A stretch of DNA of 34,615 nucleotides, taken from assembly GCA_009602725.1 (NCBI GenBank), contig WELB01000073.1:85622-120236 (forward strand), in the 5' to 3' direction. Source of the DNA: Spirogloea muscicola (Eukaryota; Streptophyta; Zygnematophyceae; Spirogloeales; Spirogloeaceae). The notes below the pieces were generated by a model. That model saw only the letters and a program-made list of their open reading frames with translations, had not been told where the DNA came from and ran no database searches. Positions 28,750-34,615 of the stretch are shown here, piece by piece. Position 1 is the first letter of the stretch; the number at the start of each line of letters is the position of its first letter. The position numbers and the translations under genes are program-made.

Positions 28750-31104
28750 ATGAGCCCGTGGGACACCTTGGCGGCCGCGCCCGGCCCCGGAGCCGCGCGG
28801 ATGGACGCGTCCGCGGCCGCCGCCGTGTTCGACCGGGAGCTCGAGGCGCTGATGTTGGAAGTCGCGAAGATTGACATGCAGATGGCCAACAAGCGTAGTG
28901 AAGCTCCCGCCGCAGTAGACTCGGCTTCTGCAGTCAGCGGGACGGATTCAGTGGCGGCGGCCTCCTCGGAGGCTCTCTCGAATGTGGAGGTCCCTTTGCA
29001 GGCTGCGGGGACTGACTTGGGCAGTCGCAGCCTGCTGGATAGTTGGTTCGAAGGGCCTCACAGTGACAGCGCATTTGGAAGCTCCAAGGATGCGGTAACG
29101 TCGGAGGCCGCTGGCGCAGCTGGGTCTGCTGTAGCAGGGGCGCGCAGTGGCATTGGCTACAAGACGCCGCAGCTGCGTGAGCAGGGGGTCCGACAGGCGG
29201 GGAGCGAGAGGGCCCTCCATGCCAACGTGAAAGCCAACGTCCTGAAGCACTGCGAAAAGGGGCGGCGGAGCTGGCAGGCGTTTCTGGCTGGCCCTGCAAG
29301 CAGCGACGACCTCAGCAGCTCCTCAGAGGAGGAGCTGACGAGGGAGGCCGAGGCAACGGGCACAGCCGATGGGAAGACGGAGTCAGCGGAGGTCAGCAGC
29401 TTGCCCAGCTGGCTGTTCGGGCAGCGCGTCAAGTTCGGCTTCAAGCCGAAGCCCACTGCGGGATCGGTACCCGAGAAAGAGAAGCCCAAGCCTGGTAAGA
29501 GCAGATCCGTGTGGACCTCGACCATGTCGCTCTTGAAGGAAGCCCACTCGTCGACTGCTGCGGCAGAACGAAGCAAGGGGCCCTCTTCTGATGCTGCAGG
29601 GCTGTGCAAGCAAGGGGTATCTGCTCCGGTGGCAGCTGGCACCAACGATCATACCAACAGCTGCAATGACCCAGAACAAGATTCTCAATCGAGAAGACGG
29701 GAGGCAACCCCAGAGCAACTGCAGGACTGCCAGCTACCGCAGATTTTCCCAGTAATACAGGCGTCTCAAGTCCACTTTCCGCCAATACACATGCTTCATG
29801 AAGCAAGTATATCCCACCAATGGTCGTGCACGAGCCAAATGTCCCCAGAGACACCAGGCCCAAGCCCGGCTTCAGACCTCCTAGAGAGAAGAATGGACAG
29901 GGGTGGCGGACCATTTCAAGTACTCTATGCAATTGTGGACACCAATATCTTCTTGGACCCAGAAGAAGTTGCCGCTCTTGAAGCGATAATAGCTTGGGGC
30001 TTACATGGTGTAACTCCCATGAGCAGTCCAGAGAGAAGCTTGTTGGGCAACTTCAGGCAGAGTGCTTGCTTGCTGGCTCAAGAGAAAATAAGGTTGCTGT
30101 TGCCGAAAGCAGGTGAGTGTCACATCTATGTCTGTGATAGGTTGCTTCAGGAACAGAAGCAGCTCTGCATTCCACGCAGGACACATCCAGCGAGTAGCTT
30201 AATCATGTCTCATCTCTCCTGGCCTGTGCAGTCATCCAGGAGCTAGATAGCATGAAGCGGCTAGATGAACCGAAGGGCCACCTTGCTCGTAAGACCCTGA
30301 GGTCAGTACTTGATGTACTTCTCTCTCTGTGTGTATTTGTATCCCAGATGTAATAGAGCTGCTGCTAGTCATTGGCAGTACATTTGTATTGCAGAGAGCA
30401 TGCAAATGGCGTGTTAGCATATTCTGACTCACTCTGATGGTACCTTTATCACGATGGGAACTCTTGCCAGATTCTTAATGCAAGCAGAACGCGTACAGGC
30501 ACCCTGGCTAAGATGTCAATGCTATGGGGAGACCGTCAGTGTAAGCTGCAGCAATGCCATGCAAGCAGATTGCAGGGTCTGACGTAGTCAGGTGCTTGAT
30601 TTGTGAACAGCTTGACAGGTGAAGCTCGTGTGATATTTCCCGATGTTTTCTGAGTGGTAAGCCTTGCTACTCCTTGTCTCACTTGACGTCTTGACATCGT
30701 CATGCATTGTGCAGCTGGATGGCATAAACAAGTCTCCACTGCGGGCAGATTATTCTGCCGATGATCTGATCCTGGCCTGCGGTCTGTACTATTCAAGGAC
30801 TGTATGCCCTGGAAGGGTTGTGTTATTGACTTCAGATGTTGCTCTCCAGCTTAAGGTAAGGAAGCCTAGAAGTTTGCTAAGTGCATGCCTCGCCACCTTG
30901 ACTGATATCAGCACTATAGAAGTCTCTGAAAGAATTGGAAATGGTTACATGTGTCAAGTATTGCCATTTCATCCCGTGCAGAGTCTTGGAGAAGGGATTC
31001 AAGCCCTCAAAGCAACAGAGCTGGTCACACAGAGAGATTGGCATGCCAGTCGCATGGAGCACGACAAAGGGGGTCATAACGGGCTCAGAGAAACTCCTTG
31101 GTGA
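28750..31104 (+). CDS. PIN-domain protein, SWT1-like putative endoribonuclease
   Basis: Exons 28750-30112, 30232-30301, 30471-30540, 30715-30855 and 30982-31104 join in phase to about 588 residues. The first exon encodes a long, mostly disordered Ser/Ala/Glu-rich region. It starts with a helical segment (F-D-R-E-L-E-A-L-M-L-E-V-A-K-I-D) and reaches the PIN domain only near its end. The PIN domain shows A-I-V-D-T-N-I-F-L-D (first acidic residue), V-I-Q-E-L-D-S-M-K-R, L-A-R-K-T-L-R-F-L, then A-D-D-L-I-L-A-C and V-V-L-L-T-S-D-V-A-L (acidic catalytic residues), ending E-G-I-Q-A-L-K-A-T-E-L. This order matches SWT1-type nuclear RNA-surveillance PIN endonucleases. Other PINc families are possible. 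The start at 28750 is a choice, with 28567 and 28801 as alternatives. A perfect hairpin starts within the stop codon. Confidence 0.88.
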
Positions 31105-31141
31105 TGAGAAGGCAGTCAACAAAGTTGACTGCCTTCTCATC
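31103..31141 (+). other. Perfect 18-bp stem-loop overlapping the stop codon
   Basis: The left arm GATGAGAAGGCAGTCAAC at 31103-31120 begins at the second base of the PIN-gene TGA. Its exact reverse complement occupies 31124-31141, leaving an AAA loop. The RNA of the PIN gene would carry a very stable hairpin exactly at the end of translation. The arms contain no long homopolymer and no U-rich tract follows. Confidence 0.92.
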
Positions 31142-32419
31142 TCTTATGCTCAGAGTCCATGCTCAGAGTCAAGATTTGGCATGTATTGTCATGAGGAGGT
31201 TATATATGACAACAGCCATCTGAGCATTGGCCCGTACTGACTGGACAAGGGCACATAGGCCTATGTATCAGCCTGCTGATGCTTGTGAAAGCTCTGAACT
31301 GTGTCAGCAACAAGGCCCACAATGCAATGGCACACTCCAGCTAATGAGCTGCTGAGCGCAATTTCTGGTCCTTGCTCCTGCTGCATCGTGGGCAAAGAGA
31401 TGCAGTAACGAGACAGACCTCTGGCAGCCCTGCAGATTGTTGAAGGTGCACATGACGTGGAAGGGATGCCTGCTCACCAAGCCTCTATCTAAGGAGAGCA
31501 TGGTTTGTAAATAGGATGGGCCTTCTGCAGCTGTGTACACAGGCACCAAAGCTCCATGCACTGGGTCATGCAGAGAAGCCTGATATAAAGCTGCAACAGT
31601 GCAAATTGTGGTCGTTAAGCTGCACACTGCACATTGTTGTTGATAAACAGGACATGTCGCTACATGACCTTCTGCTTCCTTACATTGTGCTGCAAAGCGC
31701 GGAGTGCTATACATGGCCACCTTGGTTTGAGGCAAAAGGCACATCCCTGTAGTCAAACTTGGACACAACTGTAGGCAGGGTCGTTGTTGAAAACACAAGC
31801 TTGCTGTCCACCGCCAAGTTTGGAACCCTGTTTCGACTGTCCAACTTTAAGGCATTTCTTCACGGAAAACCCCCTTCTGCGTTAGCAATTTCAGCCTTGC
31901 TCGTAAATCCTTTGGCTAATGTCTACTCTGGACCAGCTTGGGCTGCACCATTGATATACCACAGTCTTACGTGGAACTGCTCAGAGGGAGGATTTGCAGG
32001 GCAGACAATGTTTTATTGTAGCCGGTTGCTGTGCCTTGGCTTCATTACTTTCGCCTGCCCCGTCTTATCTGCCTGCCTACAGTCACCAAGAGAGCAGCAA
32101 GGCAGCTTCTGATCCCTCAGTGTGCTTTCGTCAAGGCACACAAGGCAAGCCTGCCTTGGCCGCCACACTTGCTCCCGTCTGGGAGGACTCTAGCTCAGAT
32201 TACATAGTCAATCCATTCGGATTGACTCAAAAGTCCCATCAGCCCCTTGTCACTATACGCTCCCCCATTTGATTGTTAGTATGATCCCATTGGCGCCTTC
32301 TGTTGGCGCCTGCTGTTGTATGAGTTCGCCAACCCGCCACTGCAACTTTCAGCAAAATCATTTCCCTTTGCAACTGTTAAGGAAGTCGGTTTTCTACGAG
32401 ATGGTTGCTTTGAACATTC
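31142..32419. other. Intergenic region, no confident gene
   Basis: Open frames here (for example 31759-32112 plus, 31304-31798 minus) lack recognisable motifs and splice-linked neighbours. Short symmetric sequences occur, including a direct repeat of TGCTCAGAGTC at 31148-31171 and a perfect 9-bp stem-loop at 32206-32227 (arm AGTCAATCC, loop ATTC). The first part is probably the PIN-gene 3' untranslated region. Confidence 0.45.
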
Positions 32420-32560
32420 CTTTGGGCTGGCCTCTCACAGCCAACGAACAATTTGGCCACGCTCTCTATTTGAACATTGGCTAACCGGTGAACTGAAGGA
32501 GTTTACCAAACAGGAAAGTTTAGAAATTTGGGGGCCAGCCTAAATATCTGGACAGGTCCC
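32420..32560. mobile_element. Facing retroelement tail fragments
   Basis: At 32421-32470 the plus strand reads CTTTGGGCTGGCCTCTCACA and then ATTTGGCCACGCTCTC, the tail type seen inverted at 33771-33820. At 32528-32562 a degraded tail in the opposite orientation follows (GGGGGCCAGCC, then ATCTGGACAGGTCC). The arrangement resembles that at 11880-12110. Confidence 0.55.
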
Positions 32561-32879
32561 AGAGGCCGGGATAGCACTATCTAAGCAAGTGGCTACTAGG
32601 GATGGGTGCTCAGTAGCCCCTTGTCTGCAGCCGCAAGTCAGAGTAGCTTCACCAAAGAGGCAATCGCTGAGGGCCACACCAGGGACTTGACTGCTCTTGG
32701 GCAAGCAGCACCAGCACACAGGGCTAATCAGAGCAACATACGTTACTGGCAGAAATCGAAGCAGCGACACACATGAAGAAAGAAGAAATGAAGCTCTTCC
32801 AGCCACTCCATCTTTAAATTTTCGGTGCTGAAAGTTAGTCAGAGTGGCGGGCTTGTGCGGCCGGGATGTGCCTTGGCGG

Positions 32880-33680
32880 CGGGCGTTGACGTAACAAATG
32901 GTGGAGTGTGTATCAAGAGATGGAGGGCCTGTGTGGCCAAGTACAAAGGCACGTTGACAAATGTACGTCACCTGCTGCTAAGCTGACCCGCTCAGTAACC
33001 ACGAGTCAGCACGTAGAGGTCGCAAACTGATGCCCGAATACCGGACGGCAATCGACAAGCTCTTGAGGTACCAACTAAGGCTCGTCTAGCTTCTGATGCA
33101 ACAAATGAGCCTGAGCTCGCTGCAGACAAGCTGACACACGACGTCGCAAAAATGACAAGTAGGCTGCCGGAATGCCCATTTGAGCTGGAAGCATATCTGC
33201 ACGTCGAGCATGTCCCAAACTTGCAATATTCTCCAGTAGGGTTGGAAGCGAGGACCCATGCAACCGAAGGTGTCAATTGCCGCCGGTAGGAGGTGATCGC
33301 TGCGGGGGTAGTCAGAGTAGTGTCGGAGCTTTCTCTGCTCAGCACCTCCCACTGCGTTGCCAGCAATGTGCGTCGATGCAGGACTTGTGTCTGCCTCCGT
33401 CACCACCACATCAACCAAGGCTCGTGGGCCTCCGCCAGGTTGTTCACCCACAATGTCCAGGGTGCGACGGTGATGGCGTCCCTGGGAATCCGTGGTGATG
33501 GACATTATACTGCTCACTTCCACAATGGCGCGGTAGCCGGCTTCGCGCATCAGGTCCGCCGGGGCGTCCTGTAGGAGATTATGGACGCCCACCACCTCAG
33601 GGCCTGTGGGACACCGCAGCATGTGGTTGGCAAATGGCAGGGCGGGGGGCGCCCCTATTTCAAAAATACACCAAAAAAAA
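32880..33680 (-). mobile_element. LINE-like 3' end, divergent subfamily, minus orientation
   Basis: The minus strand encodes H-M-L-R-C-P-T-G, H-N-L-L-Q-D, E-A-G-Y-R-A-I-V-E and R-R-T-L-D-I-V, then R-A-L-V-D-V-V-V-T-E-A-D and R-K-L-R-H-Y-S-D-Y (about 33640-33280). In an adjoining frame it closes on C-D-L-Y-V-L-T-R-G-Y and a stop at 32992. The tail with GGAGGGCCTGTGTGGCCAAG follows to about 32890. The layout is the same as in the other copies but the sequence has diverged, so a separate subfamily is likely. The frame is shifted at least once near 33360. Confidence 0.7.
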
Positions 33681-34252
33681 ACAAACACACGGGTTGCTGG
33701 CCAACTTGTAGAAGGTGAAGGTGAAGAAACCAGCGCTTCCGAATGGACTGTGGCTGTGAAGGGGTGAAGAAGCAAGCGCGGCCAGATTGACTGGTGGCTA
33801 GGAGAGGCCAGCCCAAAGAGGCCAGCGGCAGCAGACAGACTAGCTGCCGGAAAACTATCCCCCTGACGAAAGCCGGAGGCCGCAGCGAGAGCACGGCCAG
33901 CACGCAGATGCAAGGCGTGGGCCCTGGACCGCTGGAGGGAGACGGACAAGCGCATACGATACACCTGAGCCCACGAGCCAGCGGCGTTGAAGTCAGCCGG
34001 CTCACCACGCCTACGGGACACAGCTTGGCGGACTGCGTGGCCCGCCTCCTCCGACGAGCGTTTGGCGCTCCTGGAATCAGAAGAGTCAGTCGTGACAACG
34101 TCGCCAAGGAGCCGAGGCCCCCCGCCGAGCGCGCTGGCGACGAGATCGGCGCGCCGGGTGTGGAGGCGGCCATCCGCCCCAGCGGTCGGAGGCATGATGC
34201 TGGTATTCTCGAGCGCCAGAGTGTAACCGGCCTCCACGAATATGCCAAACAT
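33086..34252 (-). pseudogene. 388-codon open frame spanning two retroelement copies
   Basis: The longest minus-strand frame here is not a single gene. Its upstream part (34252-33840) is the coding end of one copy (E-A-G-Y-T-L-A-L-E, R-R-A-D-L-V-A, G-D-V-V-T-T-D, G-S-W-A-Q-V-Y-R-M-R-L, ending F-P-A-A-S-L-S). It then reads through that copy's tail (33830-33680). It continues into a second, divergent copy of the same domain from about 33660. Both domain copies repeat the order E, R-x-D, D-V-V-x-T in one frame. This is best viewed as a chance in-frame fusion of two 5'-truncated elements. Confidence 0.7.
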
Positions 34253-34370
34253 GTGGGGTTGAGCTTAGAAGAAGTGGCACTCCAAATGGGGGCAAGGGCT
34301 GTGAAAAGCCAGCCCGAAAAAGAATTGACAAAGGTTCGAAGGGGCCAAATGATGGAGGGGCCTAAAAAGG
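33680..34370 (-). mobile_element. LINE-like 3'-end remnants, minus orientation
   Basis: This carries a coding end with tail (33771 boundary AGCAAGCGCGGCC, hairpin region 33795-33815) and, upstream, its domain up to about 34255. At 34262-34350 a different tail type follows (AAGTGGCACTCC, GGGGGCAAGGGCTGTGAAAA, CCAGCCCGAAAAAGAATTGA, GGTTCGAAGGGGCC), the inverse of 21836-21905. Several copies are therefore stacked head to tail. Confidence 0.7.
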
Positions 34371-34615
34371 AGCAAGCGCGGCCAGATTAACTGGTGGCTG
34401 GGAGAGGCCAGCCCAAAAGAATGGACAAGGTCTGAAGGAGTCGGAGTGCTAAGGACTGAGACAGCAGTAAGCGAACTCTCAGTAACCTCTCGTCAGTAGA
34501 TGCAAGTCTGAGTAGCTAGCAGGCGGAAAGACGTCGCCCTGACGGAAGCCGGAGGCCGCCGCCAGAGCGCGGCCTGCGCGCAAGTGGACCGCAAAAGCTA
34601 GGGACCGCTGCACAG
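34371..34615 (-). mobile_element. LINE-like 3' end, near-identical to the window start, cut by the window edge
   Basis: It begins at the shared boundary AGCAAGCGCGGCC and is nearly identical to 151-380, with a few substitutions and small indels (for example an extra stretch AGTGGACCGCAAA near 34583). The minus strand carries the conserved coding end, S-D-L-x-L-L-T-R-G-Y-like, at about 34484-34515. It continues beyond the window. Confidence 0.8.

Noticed and set aside
31759-32112. 117-codon plus-strand frame
   Set aside because: No ATG start, unusual composition and no recognisable family. Likely chance.
34330-34350. tRNA T-loop-like GGTTCGAAGG
   Set aside because: It is part of the recurring retroelement tail (also at 8760 and, inverted, 21836), and no cloverleaf can be drawn around it.
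1-34615. A coordinated defence or biosynthetic gene system
   Set aside because: The identified genes belong to unrelated housekeeping, secretory and metabolic functions with independent promoters. I see no shared pathway.

Overview
The window is nuclear DNA of a eukaryote, most likely a green alga or other early-diverging member of Viridiplantae. The genes are split by many short GT-AG introns (one probable GC-AG). The gene set is plant-like: a caffeoylshikimate-esterase/monoacylglycerol-lipase hydrolase, a GT92 (DUF23) glycosyltransferase, a plant-type fused dihydroxyacetone kinase, a Root_cap/LEA-related secreted protein, a p24 cargo receptor, eIF3g and a SWT1-like PIN-domain protein. Promoters and first exons are GC-rich with CCG/GGC runs, while introns and intergenic DNA are closer to balanced composition. 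I see no prokaryotic operons, rRNA, CRISPR array or confident tRNA. The lineage is inferred from protein resemblance only.

Layout: 1-730 C-rich DNA and nested retroelement remnants; 888-2948 (+) alpha/beta hydrolase, 6 exons; 4606-5126 (-) small uncertain gene; 5813-8010 (+) GT92 glycosyltransferase with a signal anchor and a repeated N-terminal module; 8346-9040 retroelement remnants; 9377-11257 (+) eIF3g, 5 exons; 11880-12110 facing retroelement tails; 12448-12906 (+) GC-rich uncertain ORF; 13970-19963 (-) dihydroxyacetone kinase, 20 exons resolved into a complete 590-residue frame; 20290-22280 cluster of retroelement fragments in both orientations; 23369-25136 (-) Root_cap-type secreted protein; 25375-26360 inverted retroelement copies; 26907-28568 (-) p24/TMED protein, 5 exons; 28750-31104 (+) PIN-domain protein, 5 exons, divergent from p24; 32420-34615 more retroelement fragments.

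The genes do not form one pathway. They are ordinary housekeeping, secretory and metabolic genes (translation initiation, ER-Golgi traffic, Golgi glycosylation, triose metabolism, lipid or phenylpropanoid ester hydrolysis). The unusual content lies between them: a dispersed family of 3' ends of a LINE-like retroelement. Its ORF ends in a Cys/His motif plus a PD-(D/E)XK-like block and closes on a conserved C-terminus (close to S-D-L-x-L-L-T-R-G-Y). Its 3' tail forms a GGCTGG/CCAGCC hairpin. One 61-bp tail-only insertion at 385-445 is bracketed by a perfect 13-bp duplication, suggesting SINE-like mobilisation of the tail alone. A second striking structure is a perfect 18-bp hairpin that begins inside the stop codon of the PIN-domain gene.
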